Positions 49,396 to 61,710 of a stretch of 64,000 nt of DNA are shown in pieces. How positions within the stretch are numbered: position 1 is the first letter of the stretch; each line of letters starts with the position of its first letter. The position numbers were made by a program, and so were the translations under genes. The stretch covers positions 38,656,705-38,720,704 of the forward strand of contig CM034592.1 in assembly GCA_020091685.1 (NCBI GenBank), given 5' to 3'. Under the pieces are notes generated by a model. That model was not told the DNA's origin and did not search any database. It saw only the letters and a program-made list of their open reading frames with translations. The stretch is from Lutjanus erythropterus. Lineage: Eukaryota > Chordata > Actinopteri > Lutjaniformes > Lutjanidae.

Positions 49396-51965
49396 CATTT
49401 ATGCACAAATCAAATGAATATTTTGTTAACTCTAATAACACAGCTGGTGTCACGAAGCCAATCAATCTTAACATCAATACACGTTCATCAGTATGTGTCA
49501 ATGAAGCTGGTACAGTCAATGAGTATTTTGATTCTGTTAATTTATTAATTAATTAAAGGGACTTTTTTGTTGATTGCAAAAGAGCTGCTTTATCTCTCCA
49601 AGGACTTCTCTTTGCAAAGCTGCAAAATGCAGAGGCAGAGCTGAAAAGGTCCAACCTTGCAATACACCGTATATCTGGTACAGTAACAAGAAACATGGTA
49701 TCTCTCGGGAACTAAGCAGAAAAGATGAGCAAACTGGTGCCTACTAAGTGTCAAACTCTGAGGTGTGAAACGTTTTCAGTTCTGGCCTTTATGAGCTGAA
49801 TCTACTTCCATGCAGCAAATGTTATTATAAGGTTATTTCATAATCATCTTTGTATATAAAAAAAAAAGGCTGGTGTACGTGTCATATATACATACAGCAT
49901 TTAGTAATTCACAGTGACTGAATAAATATAGCCTTGTTGTAAAGGCACAACATACGAAACGGCTGCAAGACTCAGTCGACGCAGTTTGGATCCAATAATT
50001 GTGTGATGGCGTGATAAAAATGAAAATCATCACAATCTGGACAGCTCAAACTGCAACTGTCCCATACTTGGGTGAGTATAGGTGTAAACTGGTCAATAGA
50101 AAATAGCTTAAAAGCTTTCTTTACAACAACTTCAAAAGACAATATTATTCCTGACAGCTCCTTTCACGCCTCCGAGAAGGCAATAATTGTGTGTAGCGAG
50201 TGCGATGAGGGAATTTCAGCCACAGAAGACAGGTACATGTGTCACACAGATAGAGGCTGCTAAACGCTTGGATACTTTTTCTGGTTACTCTCCCACTATT
50301 TTATTTGACTTGTGTTTGTGCTCGCAATTATTTATCTGTTTTTCTCTTTTTCTTGTGTGTCAAAAATAATTGAATTTGTTTCAAACAATATACCTGTATG
50401 TACGTGTCTGCCAAGTCTCTCTAAATAACAGCAGAAACGCACACAAGCAATTTTGCGACCATGCTAATTGCTAGGAAGGTCAGGATGGCAGCTTCCAGCT
50501 TGGCATCGCTGCGTTTCAGCGCCATGTGTGCATGTCACTCACCGCTGTGACAGACAGCCGCTATCCCCCTGTGCACCAGAGGGTGCAACAACCCTCACAA
50601 CTTCTTCAACTCATTATTCAAACAACTTCATTTATAACACGCTAACTGTAGATACGACTGGACAGACGCTGACAGGATAAAAGAACAGGGATTATTTTAT
50701 GTTTTCATGCATATTAATTTTACCGACATAGTGCAGCTGCTTAGTGTTTAATGGCGTGTGTCTCGCTGTTATATTGCAGTAAAGACAACTGAGCATTCTC
50801 AGTAGATTTCTCTGCATATGCATATTTGATTGCATGTAGTGTATGATAATGTGTGTCTTTGCTACAAGCTCAGGGTTAAAAAAATGTATTCAGGAAGAAA
50901 TGTAACTTAATTACATTCTGTGACTTTTGGATTACCTCAGTACCAAATATGGTGAAATTGTTGAGCCTAAATGTAAATGTGTAAAAGCGTAAATGAAACA
51001 GGACGGGCAAAAGGGCAAAGTACAGACACCACCACACACTTTAGTGGTTCTAAGTGACGACTGAACGGGATTACATTTATGAATCTATACATTGATTTTT
51101 TAGGAAACTGTTGCAGATCTTCACCTTTAAAATGGTAGACATATATGTGCTCTAAATTCCCAGAAGACACGTCTGATACATCAGAGAGTAAGTGAGTAAT
51201 GACTTCATCCATGGCCACGATTCATTGATTCGTGATAGATTTTCTTCTGCTATGGTGCAACGCGAAAAACTCCCATGATCCCACACTGCTTCATCAAACT
51301 ATGTCTTTTATTATTGATTTAGTGTGAGAAAGACCACTAGTGGCAAAACTTACATATTGTACATTTAAGTATTCTACTCACTCAAACTTCAAGCAAACTG
51401 CCATAAACATATTCTGTTCTGGGGTTTGTGTTTTTACCCACACAACATTCTGGTCACCAGCATCACCACCTACAGTCCCAAAACATTTCCCAGTAGTCGC
51501 AGTATAGCTTACTGGATTTTGTCTGCCTAATGTTAACAATAAGTCTTACCAGTAAATGTGTATGTAACTTTGATGTCTTGCGGTGCAGATTTTGTTTACT
51601 AATTATTTACATATTTTTTAACTGACCAAAAATTAAAACAAATTAATGATTTAATTAGCATTTAAAACAATTCAGATGACTGAAATATGACTAAAAATAA
51701 ATGGCATTTAACTAAAAGATTATGACTAAAATTAAATTAAAATTTGCTGTCAAAATTAACACTGATGTCGAGTCCTTGGATGATGGCAGCATTTTTACAG
51801 CTGGAAGGCATAACTTGCACTGCATGTGACGTTGTTCCCATTTTCTGATATATAGGCAACAAAATGTGAAATTTCCACCAGTGAAAGCTTTTGGGTGGTG
51901 TTATGAGACTTATGAAGTGTTGCAATGTGTGCAAACTGCACATGATAGTGTACTTTAATTTATTT
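49396..51965. other. Intron without recognised genes
   Basis: No supported gene. The 51600-51765 part is a run of ACTAAAATTAAA-like words ending GCTGTCAAAATTAACACTG, probably repeat-derived low-complexity sequence. Nothing else identified. Confidence 0.4.
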
Positions 51966-52105
51966 TAAAATGCAATCCTAATAATAATCCCCATTTTTAT
52001 TATATGCATCTGTAATCTAAGTACGTCTTTTTTTCTGTAACTGATTCTAATTATTCTCTTCTAATTCCATAACTCTATTACATGTATTCCATTACTCCCT
52101 TAGCC
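51966..52105 (+). repeat. Dispersed repeat (TTTTTTCTGTAACTG), plus copy
   Basis: AATAATCCCCATTTTTATTAT, TCTGTAATCTAAGTACG, TTTTTTTCTGTAACTGATTC and ATAACTCTATTACATGTATTCC parallel the reverse of 31817-31955. Non-coding, class unknown. Confidence 0.65.
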
Positions 52106-53035
52106 TGTATATGTGTATATTTACTGTAGATGCATTGCCACTGTAAATCTTATGGTAACAGTAAGTGTGATTGTTTAATCACAAGCCAGTAGGGGTGGGA
52201 AGGATGGGTGTAGAGGAGGCAGAGTAGTGAAGGCATAAAGCTAAATGATGGAAATCCCTGCTGTCACCCAGGGTCCCTGCAGCATGTTCACTCAGGATGC
52301 TCATCTGTCTCAGCCTCCCACTTTAGCAAAGCGGTCTAAATAAGGAACACGAGCGGCATCCTTGGCAAAACCCTGAACCTGTCCACAAGGTCAGCTATCC
52401 CACCAGGGCCCTGGGTTACCGTCATGGGGGACTGGAGCAATCAGGTGTTAACACGTGCAGCAAGGGAACCGACGCTTCTGTGAGGCTCCAGCACCAGAGG
52501 TGGTGAGGATTGCACCGGGACTTCAAAAGTGAAGAAAGCAACGCTAGTCAAGACTTTGGTGAGGGAACAGATGTATTACAACAGATTCAAAACACCATTT
52601 TATGAATTGAACATTGACCTTCCCTGTGAAAAGAAGCCACATACATCATTCCAGCGAGCAGATCCAGCAATATAAATTATTAAAGCGGTTCAATCCACAA
52701 AGCAGCAAAAAGAAAGATTTTTATGTAAATGAACACCTCGCCGAGACCACGAAGACAGGCTGCAATAGAGCCGTCTCATTCCTCTAATTTAGATGCTGAA
52801 GATACATCATATTTGCACAAATAGAGCATGGCAATGTACATTTCTCTGTCTGAAGAAAGAGACAAATTCAACTTAGACTAAATGCCTTCTAAACATCTAC
52901 GAGCGTGCATACAATACAGAGAAAGGTGGATATCATCATTTCATAAAAAATACCACAGACCAGCCAAGCTGATAAATATCAAAGATTAATTTCATTTAAA
53001 ATTTGTTCTAATCAGAGTTTAGAAAAACTAGGTTT
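52106..53035. other. Unique intron, GC-richer block 52190-52560
   Basis: The block 52190-52560 has about even base composition and no repeat traces, unusual for this window. No open frame of note and no splice-bounded exon that I could support. Could be conserved non-coding sequence. Confidence 0.3.
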
Positions 53036-53520
53036 AAAATGACTAAATCCAGATTTTAAATTATGCAGAGCTCTGTTGAACAATTAAAAACTATCTGGTA
53101 AATCCAGCTTTATTTATGGAAAGTTTAATCAGTGTGGAGATGCTTGCTTACCCAAATTAAATTAATTGATTAAAACAGTTTGCTCTGTGAACCTTAACAA
53201 AACGTTACATTGTTTGCTAGCTAGCTAAAAATAGTTTCAATTGTTGAGCTTAAATGTAAAGGCATCAGAATGTCAAGTACCATCATTTTGGGCATGTGAG
53301 CTAAAAAGTTAACAAAACATAAAATTGTTTGCTAGCTAGCTAAAAAGTTAATAAAACATTACACTGGTTGCTAGCTAGCTAAAAAGTTTAATTAAAAAAA
53401 CATTACTTTTTTTGCCAGAAGCTCTAATTTCTCTTCCTTAGAGGGAAAACTGGCCTAAATAATGGAGAAATTAAGAAAAAAATAAAAAAAATAGACAGCA
53501 CAGTAAGGAAAAAGAGACTG
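53036..53520 (+). repeat. Duplicated segment, copy 1, with CTAGCTAGC minisatellite
   Basis: AAAATGACTAAATCCAGATTT through AAAGAGACTG parallels 55685-56197 in the same orientation, including GCAGAGCTCTGTTGAAC, AATCCAGCTTTATTTATGG and GTGGAGATGCTTGCTTACCC. Inside are about three units of a 39-bp word (TTAACAAAACATTACATTG then TTTGCTAGCTAGCTAAAAAG). Not coding. Confidence 0.85.
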
Positions 53521-53609
53521 CAACTACTAGCTTACTTCATGATGCCATTTTGAAGCTGCAAATATTTGTGTTGTTTATAGCAGGGTGAATTGACTATATT
53601 AAAGGTTTA

Positions 53610-53722
53610 AGGCAAGCCAATTTTATTCATATAGCACCATTCACACACAAGGCAATTCAAGGTGCTTTACAAGAACTTGAAGTTACATTAAAATAAAAAC
53701 AATAAAGGAACATTAAGCTAAG
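53610..53722 (+). repeat. Teleost repeat (TTTATTCATATAGCACC)
   Basis: GGCAAGCCAATTTTATTCAT, ATAGCACCATTCACACAC, AAGGCAATTCAAGGTGCTTT, ACAAGAACTTGAAG is the signature of one of the most frequent fish interspersed repeats (TTTATTTATATAGCAC ... GTGCTTTACA). Fragment only. Confidence 0.65.
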
Positions 53723-55190
53723 CTATATTAGTTTGCAAACATATCTATCAACTTGGCCTTTAACTTGCTCAGATGTCGGCCCTATTATTTTCACCTCAGA
53801 TTTAAACAGTAGCTTAAAATTTTGCAACTTCAAAATCTTGAAACTTGTCACAGTCTCAGGTCATTCGCTAGGTGATGGTAGCTGGGTGCTGGGGAACACA
53901 GCGGTCCCATCATACACTGCCTTTGTTCTCAACCTGCTTCTTTCCCAAGTTGTTCCACTTGTCTGCAAAGTCACAGTTCACACGCAGCTGTCTGAATAAA
54001 AAATGGCGCCGCATTTTCAAGTCTCCTCTCATTTTACTTATTCATTTGAGTTTTTCATCTAATTATTATTCAATGATGGCCCCACTCTCCCAATGACAGG
54101 TGATATCCTGTGTCCCAAATATCAATTTTAATGTTGTGCGTGAGCTCCAAACACATCACAGTGACTCATGGGTTTTAATAGATTATTTTGTGAGCTGTCA
54201 AGTCCAGGGCCTGTAATAATGTGACAACGGCTCATTGACTTTTAATAGGATGCAATTTGAGCTGAAACTCAGTGTTTAGAGCAGCAAAGTGGAGGAAGAC
54301 GGCAGAGTGATGCCCCCGATTCCCTTAACTTGTGATGTTTCCTTGGGTTTTAAATGTAGCGGAAGGAGGGAAGAAAGGGAAACAGTCAATGGAGCTGTAA
54401 ATCTCTAGAAGATACCGAGGGGGCCGACACAAAGAGGGAGTGAACCTCGACTTTGTAGCGCAGGAGAGCGGCATCAAAGTCATTCAATGACAAGGAGACA
54501 GATGCAATAAATATTAGGTTTGAGTGGCATGTGATGTTGGATGATGACACAAAGCTGTCCGATATGGCTGTCGCTCAGTCACAGATTGAGTTTGTAAATG
54601 CTGTACATGGACGTGTGACCTATGGATGAACTGAGGGGTTTTTTCTGCTCGGATGAAGACAAAAATGACAGAGATTGTTGGTGGAGGGAGCCGATGGAGA
54701 GGGGTGGGATGAAAACAGGATCATTTTGACATTGCCGTTTCTGACATTCATAATGTATAAAAGGACACAGTGAGCATCCAGCGTCCTCCTCCCCTGTCGT
54801 TTTATGACAAGCTCAGACACTCCACAATCTGGTGGCGCCCAGGTACCATCACTCCAGTCATTATCTCGCAAAACCCATTCCATTTGACCTCTGCGGTTGA
54901 TGCGCATTATTCACGATAGGAAGAGCTCCAACATGCACCTCAGCTCTGGTGAAGGAGACGCAGGGGCAGAGGAGAGTGCAAGTGAGTGAATGACAGGAAG
55001 AAGGAGGGAGACGGAGAGAGACGGGAAGCCAAAGACCAGAGACAAGGAGACAATAAGTTTAAAGAGACAAAGCGATGGAGAGTTTAACAACTCAGGGGAG
55101 ACGGATCACATGCAAGTGGTGCACCTCCATTAAATCTCGTGGTCACCTTCAAACAAAAATAAAATGACCGCTGCGTGTCTCCACCCCATG
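53723..55190. other. Unique intron
   Basis: No supported gene. From about 54950 to 55080 the sequence is purine-rich (GGAAGAAGGAGGGAGACGGAG). No transposon end seen. Confidence 0.35.
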
Positions 55191-55194
55191 GCCA

Positions 55195-55480
55195 ACACCC
55201 TCCTGCTTCCTCATTAGAGCGTAAGTATAGCTCTAATGAGCAGGAAAAAGCCTCTGTGTTGTGGGCAAGATGAATGAATGCAATAGGCTACTTCACACCC
55301 CTCCGTCTGACGCTGGGGCTGTGTGTCTGTCTCTGTGCTCCATAGGAGGGAGCCTTCTGGTGAGTCCTTCAGGACCAAAGGGCCCTGAGAGGCTCTAATT
55401 ACATAATCTAGATAATTATCCACAAAGCTGTTGTCATGGATAGCTATATTGTTTATATGGAGAGAAAATAGCAACCTCAA
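55195..55480. promoter_or_regulatory. Candidate enhancer-like block with repeated GCTCTAAT
   Basis: GCTCTAAT occurs three times: reversed at 55213-55220, forward at 55230-55237 and 55392-55399. The first two form a perfect 11-bp inverted pair CTCATTAGAGC/GCTCTAATGAG around a 9-nt spacer. TAATTA homeodomain-type cores lie at 55396-55401 and 55413-55418. No repeat traces. The regulatory role is inferred only from motif clustering. Confidence 0.35.
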
Positions 55481-55684
55481 GGAAAGGTAATCAGATGAGA
55501 ATGAAAATCTTTAAGTAGATTAAATCAAATTGGAGAAAAAACAGAAATAGTATGTTCTCTATTTGACAGTATTACACCATTTGTTAGACCCTTGTAAACC
55601 TTACAAAACTTTCCAACAGAACTGACTGTAAACTAAACACTGTTAGCCCCTTATTAGACTTTCTTAGAGGGTAATTAGGGACAC
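55481..55684. other. Short intron spacer
   Basis: AT-rich with no identifiable feature, between the candidate block and the duplicated segment. Confidence 0.4.
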
Positions 55685-56197
55685 AAAATGACTAAATCGA
55701 GATTTTAAATTATGCAGAGCTCTGTTGAACATTTAAAAACTGTTTGGTAAATCCAGCTTTATTTATGGAAACCAAAATTAAATGGAGAATGTGGAGATGC
55801 TTGCTTACCCAATTAAAATATCTAAATAAATTAATTTAAATAATACATTTGGTGCTGCCGGGACCTAGTAAGTAAGGGAAGGAAAACTGTTTAGTTGCTC
55901 TGTATACCTTAACAAAACACAGCTAGCTAGCAAACATACATTGTTTGCCAGCTAGCTAAAAAGTTAACAAAACACTACGTCGTTTACTAGCTAGCTAAGA
56001 AGTTAACAAAACATTACATCATTTACTAGCTGGCTAAAAAGATAACAAAACATTACATTGTTTACTAGCTGGCTAAAAAGTTAACAAAACATTACATTTT
56101 TTGCTAGAAGCTCTAATTTCTCTTCCTTTGACAAAAACTTAAATAATGGAGAAATTAGGATTAAAAAATGGCCAGTACAGTGAGGAAAAAAGAGACT
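55685..56197 (+). repeat. Duplicated segment, copy 2, with CTAGCTAGC minisatellite
   Basis: Direct-orientation partner of 53036-53520, about 2.65 kb away. It holds about five units of the 39-bp word (AGTTAACAAAACATTACATTG, TTTACTAGCTAGCTAA) against about three in copy 1. It also has extra AT-rich DNA near 55820-55890. Both copies end GAAGCTCTAATTTCTCTTCCTT, then ATAATGGAGAAATTA and AAAGAGACT. Confidence 0.85.
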
Positions 56198-57442
56198 CGA
56201 GACTCGACATGTTACCGCAGAACTGTACTGTAAACTAAAGTGAAATCACATATCTGCTGCCCCCTTATTTAAAAATAATATGTGAACCAGATCAAGTAAA
56301 GGCCAAAATTATAGAGGTAGAGAACTATCTGTGGAATATCGGTGACAATCTGAAACAAGACACTTTAATTTACAGTGCAGTTCTGTTGTAATGTGGCCAT
56401 AATTACCCCCTAATAAGGGTCAAATGGTGGTAAATAATAGACTTTAGTTTTACAGTACAGTTTTATTTGTCTAATAAAGAAAATAAGAACATAATATTTC
56501 TAGTTTTTGTCAAATTTAATACAAAATACAGCTTGTTACATCTTATTAGTTTACTGTAAAATAAAGTGTGACCAATTTTTTGACACACGCCACACAACCA
56601 GGTTAGATATACCGTGGGATGAAACGGTTATCTTATGCCTTTAGTTTCTAGGATGTTTTGGCAAAGCTTTGTAGTGCATTGCAGTGAGAAATATTGTTCA
56701 TCCAGCACACTGTGAGTGGCATATTTAGAGGTCTAAAAGACCTCTGGCAGCTTGTGATATTTAGACCCGTCAGTCTGCAATGCCATACCTGATATCTGAA
56801 ATAGGTTTTTCTCTTAGGCTGGCATAATAAAGGGGCTCTACGCCATAGCAGGGGGCATTACCAGTTTTACATAATTCAGTTATGTGTCAAACTTTGAAGA
56901 AGGATGAAGGCTAGCACAGTCTTCCTTATGAATTTCTTTTAACAATATTTCCAAGTGGTACATCATTTCATCTGGTGTGATGGCGCCATCGCTTCTTCCT
57001 TTCCATACCCCCATCGGCTCTCTAAAACTGAGTTATGTTAAGATGGTACAGGTGTAGAGTTTTTCTTTCCAAGCACTGAGCAGAATATATAGCTCACCAG
57101 TCTACTTCAGGGCGAAACAACAACAGACAATAGCTACAGTCCGGGAAATTCAGGGTGAGTTCACACCTGAAGGTCAGGCTCCTGGATTAAAGCAATGCAA
57201 AGATGATGCTTTGTTCCAATTTTCCAACTGGTCTGGTTTGCGTCCACAAAGGCAAAACTCAAACGGTCCAGAAATTGTTAACACAAGGCAGGTGGTGGAA
57301 ATTATGTTCAATTATTGGTCAGTCGGTGGATCAAAAGACAAAAAACTCTTCTCAGTCTCTACCTGGATATCATACATCATGGAGCACATATCAGCAGACT
57401 TTTGAAGATCGCACATATGGATATCTTATAATACAGTGAGTA
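56198..57442. other. Intron without recognised features
   Basis: AT-rich, with short frames only. The frames at 57203-57439 show no family resemblance. Confidence 0.4.
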
Positions 57443-57884
57443 TTAAAGGGCAGGTCATGCTAAAATCAAAAACATCTATTTTTTTCCCTTGGCCTTTAGT
57501 GCTATTTATCCATTTAGATTTTTCTCGTGTGAGTTGCAGAGTTTTGGATATCGCCCGTAGAGATGTTTGCCTTCTCTCCAATATAATGGGACTAAATTAT
57601 ACTCTGCTTGTGGTGCTTGAAGCTAAAAAAAAATACATTTGAAAAATTGAAAAACCAGTGTCTCTTTCCAAAAATCATGTTACTCAAGATAATTCACAGA
57701 CCTTGTTGTGAGCAGTTTCCTTTCTATTAGAACTACGACCTTTCTAACAGAAAGGTTGTGCATGAAATGATGATAGATGCTACGGCAGAAAAGAAAAGTA
57801 GTTCCTATTTTATCTGCAACTCACACCCAAAAAATCTAGATAGATAAACAGCACGACAGGTAAGAGGTCCAGTCCCTTTAAAGA
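57443..57884 (+). mobile_element. Percomorph MITE (GTGAGTTGCAGAGTTTTGG)
   Basis: Order: TTAAAGGGCAGGTCATGC, GTGTGAGTTGCAGAGTTTTGG, GTAGAGATGTTTGCCTTCTC, CCAATATAATGGGACTAAAT, TCACAGACCTTGTTGTGAGC, GCAACTCACACCC, GATAAACAGCACGACAGG, CCAGTCCCTTTAAAG. This is a common percomorph non-autonomous DNA repeat, with TTAAAGGG / CCCTTTAA at the two ends. No coding capacity. Confidence 0.75.
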
Positions 57885-58904
57885 ATATAATAATGCAGAC
57901 ATTTCTCACTATGTCATGAGTCCAAGTCCACATTTTAGCAGCAAACGTGCCTCTAATTCACCAAAAAAGGAAGAGAAATGTTTTTCAACCAATGAAATGA
58001 CACATACAATAATACCCTTCTGTTTATTGTTTGAATGGCACTCACACCAGAAATGAGCAGCTCCTGATTTCACTTTACAGAAGGCGAAGACCAACTCCTC
58101 ATGGCGGACCAGAGAGCGATTGTTAAGTTCACTTGAAAATTCACTGGATACACCGTTGGAGGTGGGCCTTCGTTCATTCCTATGAGAGCTGCTCAGTGAC
58201 GCATGAAGGCAAGTTCTGTGTCGCAGTGTAGGCCTCCTTTGGCCGAGTGGTTTAGCCTCTTCAAACTTGAATCGGGATAAAATGATTTAAATGTGTGGCT
58301 CTTCTAGACTTTCAAATGTTATTGGACCAGATATGAAATGATCCTGATAGTGAAATGAGTCATTTCACGGGGGGGTTGTGACAAAAAAATGTATCTACCA
58401 TTTTACAGTGGCTTTTTTTCACAATGGAAGTCGAAGGGGAAAAAGTCTTTTTTGGCTGTTCATCATTACATGATGTTGTCATTACGCAGTTTGGCCACTA
58501 CGTCAAATTTTTTTCAAAGCCCAGCACTCTTCCTAGGGGCTTGGTTTAGACCAAACCAAATGGTAAATGCTCCCGTGTTCGGTTCAACCGGACTAAACGA
58601 GGCTGGTTGAACCCTTTCGAGTCTGTAGTCAACCTGACCTGGATGTGTTTGGGCTGTGGGCCAAACTGAATAATGTAGGTGGAAAAGATCCGCAAGGAGA
58701 GACTGCCAATGTTGAGATTTGCACAGGACATTTCCCTGCAAGTTAATGGTGCTACCCAATAAGCAAAACTCCCACTCAAACATAACAGTTGCACTGTACA
58801 TTCTGCCCTAAAACGCAACACATTACATTTTACAAGCTGCAAGTCAAAGCAGAGATTTCATCTAAAGACAACACAACTAGAACAACTTGTTTCTGCAAAG
58901 GAAG
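57885..58904. other. Intron, possibly repeat-derived at 58090-58550
   Basis: Phrases such as CACAATGGAAGTCGAAGGGG and GCAGTTTGGCCACTACGTC are reminiscent of fish dispersed repeats, but I could not bound one. The two overlapping minus frames at 58514-58842 are unrecognised. Confidence 0.35.
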
Positions 58905-58934
58905 AATCTATCTATCCATCTATCTATCTATCTG
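58905..58934. repeat. (ATCT)n microsatellite
   Basis: About seven ATCT/ATCC tetranucleotide units. Such arrays often trail fish LINE tails, but no tail is evident here. Confidence 0.85.
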
Positions 58935-60684
58935 TAGAGAGAGTTTGACAATAACAGAGTATGACAGTCATTATTATACAACAAGATTATTATACAAGTT
59001 TACAGATTGCGTAACAGTTGGATTGGATGGGATTCTGGCACGAACAATGACGGAGTGGTAAAAGTAATTGTCTTGCATGAGCTGTGAATCTGTGCTCTGA
59101 AGGAACAGCCAGTGCCTCCACAATATCCAAAACGGTGACTTATTGCTGTTGAATGCAGTCGTCGTTAAGAGTTCATTCTTTACACCAAAGGCTATCAAAA
59201 CATAAAGAACAAGGCCTGCGAAGGGAGAATTGGACATTAAAGGCAGTAAGTTATGAGGCTCCCGGAAAAAGGTGGTATAGATTCATCAAGGCCAGCAGAA
59301 ACCAGAGGAAGAGAGTGGTTGCTTGAGCACAGTGATGGATTAAGCTGTCTGATGCTGCTCATGACTCATATAGACTAATCATTGTTTAGAGCAGGAGTCC
59401 ATAGTGTATAACAATTGCATGCTGAAAAATTACTAATACTGTAAGCCACCTCGGCAGGAGATTATTGAATTTATACATAACCATCTTAAATTGTGGTTAT
59501 GCAGCATATTCTACTACAGGCAGCAAAAACACCCAAGCACATAGTCAAGAGGGCGGCTTGTTTTCCAACCTAAATTATGAATATGCTGATGCTGAATAGC
59601 TTATATGCCCAAAATATCTTGGCAAAATATAGCAAAATATACTCAGCAAGTGTAGTCTCCTGTTCAAAATGTCAAAATGTGCTCAGAGAAGCATCATTCT
59701 GAGAGATTTTGCTTTAAATTGTGCACCCTGACACGGGTTAAATTGCTTCAATTTTGCTTTTCGGTACATTTAAAATGCCATCAGGCCTGCCCTAGTGCAC
59801 ACAAAGTTAACATTGAAATGGACAAATGAATATAATGAGGGGATAACAGATCATTGAGGCTCACTATCCGAAATAGCATCTGCAGATCCCATGTTTGCAG
59901 AGCAGTCAGGCAGAAACAATGATGCAATACATTACCAGCCACTTTGAATTCATTGAAAATGACTTTTCCAACACGTATACAGAGGTATATTATAACAACC
60001 TGCTTGAGATAGGACAGAACATGTAGCGAGGATTCAGATACCTCCAGACCATTGCTGTCAGAGCCGAATGGACTCTTAGTGCATGCAAAGAATTACTTCT
60101 TCCTATAATTGGGATTCAAGTTGCATCTCAAGGTGTGAAAGTAAGTGTAATGAGAAACAGCAGGAGAGCTATGATAAAACAACATAGTCTAAATAACTGT
60201 CAATTTGGCACCGGAATTGATTATTTGAGTCATTTGACATGCCTGCTCACTTGCCAAAAAACTGCTTTTTCACCATATCTCCAAGGAAATCACTCTTAAC
60301 TAAGGCTAATTGGCTGGAACACTTTGGGAGTTAGTGGTGTGAGACTAGACATAAATATCTGCCAATCAATCACATTGTATCCTCTTGCAGCCCCTGTATC
60401 TTTCATAGGCCTGGTTTACAGCAGGCCTGCTCAATAAGGGAAGAGGCGCACTAAATGTAATGTTTTACAGATGTGTCAAGCTCATTTTCTCTTGCTACTT
60501 AAACATCATCACATCAGCATGTGGCCAGTCTAGTTCTAAACATCCCCGAGAAATACGAGCAGGATTCGGTCTAGAACAAAAATTAAGAATATATCATATA
60601 TAATATAAAGTTTTGTTTGTGTGCTGTGGAGCTAAAATCCACACGGTTGTCTCAGTGCATCTGCTCTTCATCAGTTAGCATAGT
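58935..60684. other. Unique intron, candidate conserved block 59880-60400
   Basis: The block 59880-60400 is repeat-free with a TGACATGCCTGCTCACTTGCC stretch and TAAT/ATTGG cores (GGCTAATTGGCTGG near 60304). It has no open frame. Candidate conserved non-coding DNA only on texture. Confidence 0.3.
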
Positions 60685-60867
60685 TTAAGATGTTTTCTTT
60701 AGGCCTTTGCTTTTATTCTGACATAAATAGCTGAGGAAATGACAGGAAAGGGGGGTAGAGAGAAAGAGGGGACGACACGCAGCAAATGGGCCGCAAGCGG
60801 GAGTCGAACCAGCAGCCGCTGCAGAGGACCAATAGCCTCAGTGCCGACTGAGCTACTGGGGCTGTGA
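60685..60867 (-). mobile_element. tRNA-derived SINE with perfect target duplication
   Basis: Read on the minus strand: GCCCCAGTAGCTCAGTCGGC (A box) and GGTTCGACTCCCGC (B box, about 60803-60816), then the body TTTGCTGCGTGTCGTCCCC, CTCTTTCTCTCTACCCC, ending with AATAAAAGCAAAGGCC. It is flanked by the same 10 bp TTAGCATAGT at 60675-60684 and 60868-60877, which fixes the insertion limits. It is less decayed in its tRNA head than the copy at 23081-23265, so probably a younger insertion. Confidence 0.92.
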
Positions 60868-61540
60868 TTAGCATAGTCGTCAAATGTCACACATGATAAT
60901 TCTGTGAGGAACCCTGAAACATGGGCGTGACCAGCGGCTCATTCGTAACACATTATTAATCCACCAGCCAGTGCAGAAAAGACAGAGCTCCCCAAAAAGC
61001 TCGCCTTGTTACTCTGTGTTCAGTCAGATGTCATTCAATGAGATCTAAATCGGATTAGGCTTGTATAACGTTTTCACAACTCCTATCAATCAAATTTTCT
61101 AACTATGTAGGTGTAATCAACGTACTTGCCCAGAATGAAGGACACAAATGCACCAACTGTTAAATCTAAGCTAAGTTTTATTAATATCATTATGTTTTAT
61201 ACATAATCTAATCACATCTTTGGTATGAAATCAACATTTATTTACAGAAATATTGTTGATTTTCCATGAACATTATTTGTTTAATGCTGCTTTTTGGCCA
61301 TGTCAGAACTGCACCTCACAGTGTTGCATTTGAGACACGCTTCAGTTAAATTCTCAAATGAGAGTTACTTTTTTGAAAGCATTAAGTTCACATCTCTGAA
61401 CAATTAGTTTGATGTTCACAACAGAGAGGAATTGGCCCAGTTGCTCCTGCTTTTTTTCATATTTATAAACAGTCCGAGGGCCAGACTGAGGTCAGTAAAC
61501 GGCCAGATTCAGCCCACAGGCTGCCAGCTGAATAGTCCTG
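60868..61540. other. Intron without recognised features
   Basis: Starts with the right target duplication of the SINE (60868-60877). Otherwise AT-rich, no gene or repeat identified. Confidence 0.4.
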
Positions 61541-61710
61541 GTTTATGCACTGTAAAAAAAACAAAAAAAACTAAACTGCTAACTAAACTAAAAATTTATT
61601 TAAGTTAATTAAACCTAAAATTTATTTTTAGAACTTGTAAACATGAATTCTTCTAACCTGAAGCCTTTTCACCTCATTAAATAAACCTGCCTGAAGCCAT
61701 TATTGTAGGC
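61541..61710 (+). mobile_element. CACTGT-family MITE scrap
   Basis: GCACTGTAAAAAAAACAAAA followed by TTTAAGTTAATTAAACC and GAACTTGTAAACATGAATTC resembles the left part of the element at 38532-39192. Short and uncertain. Confidence 0.4.
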
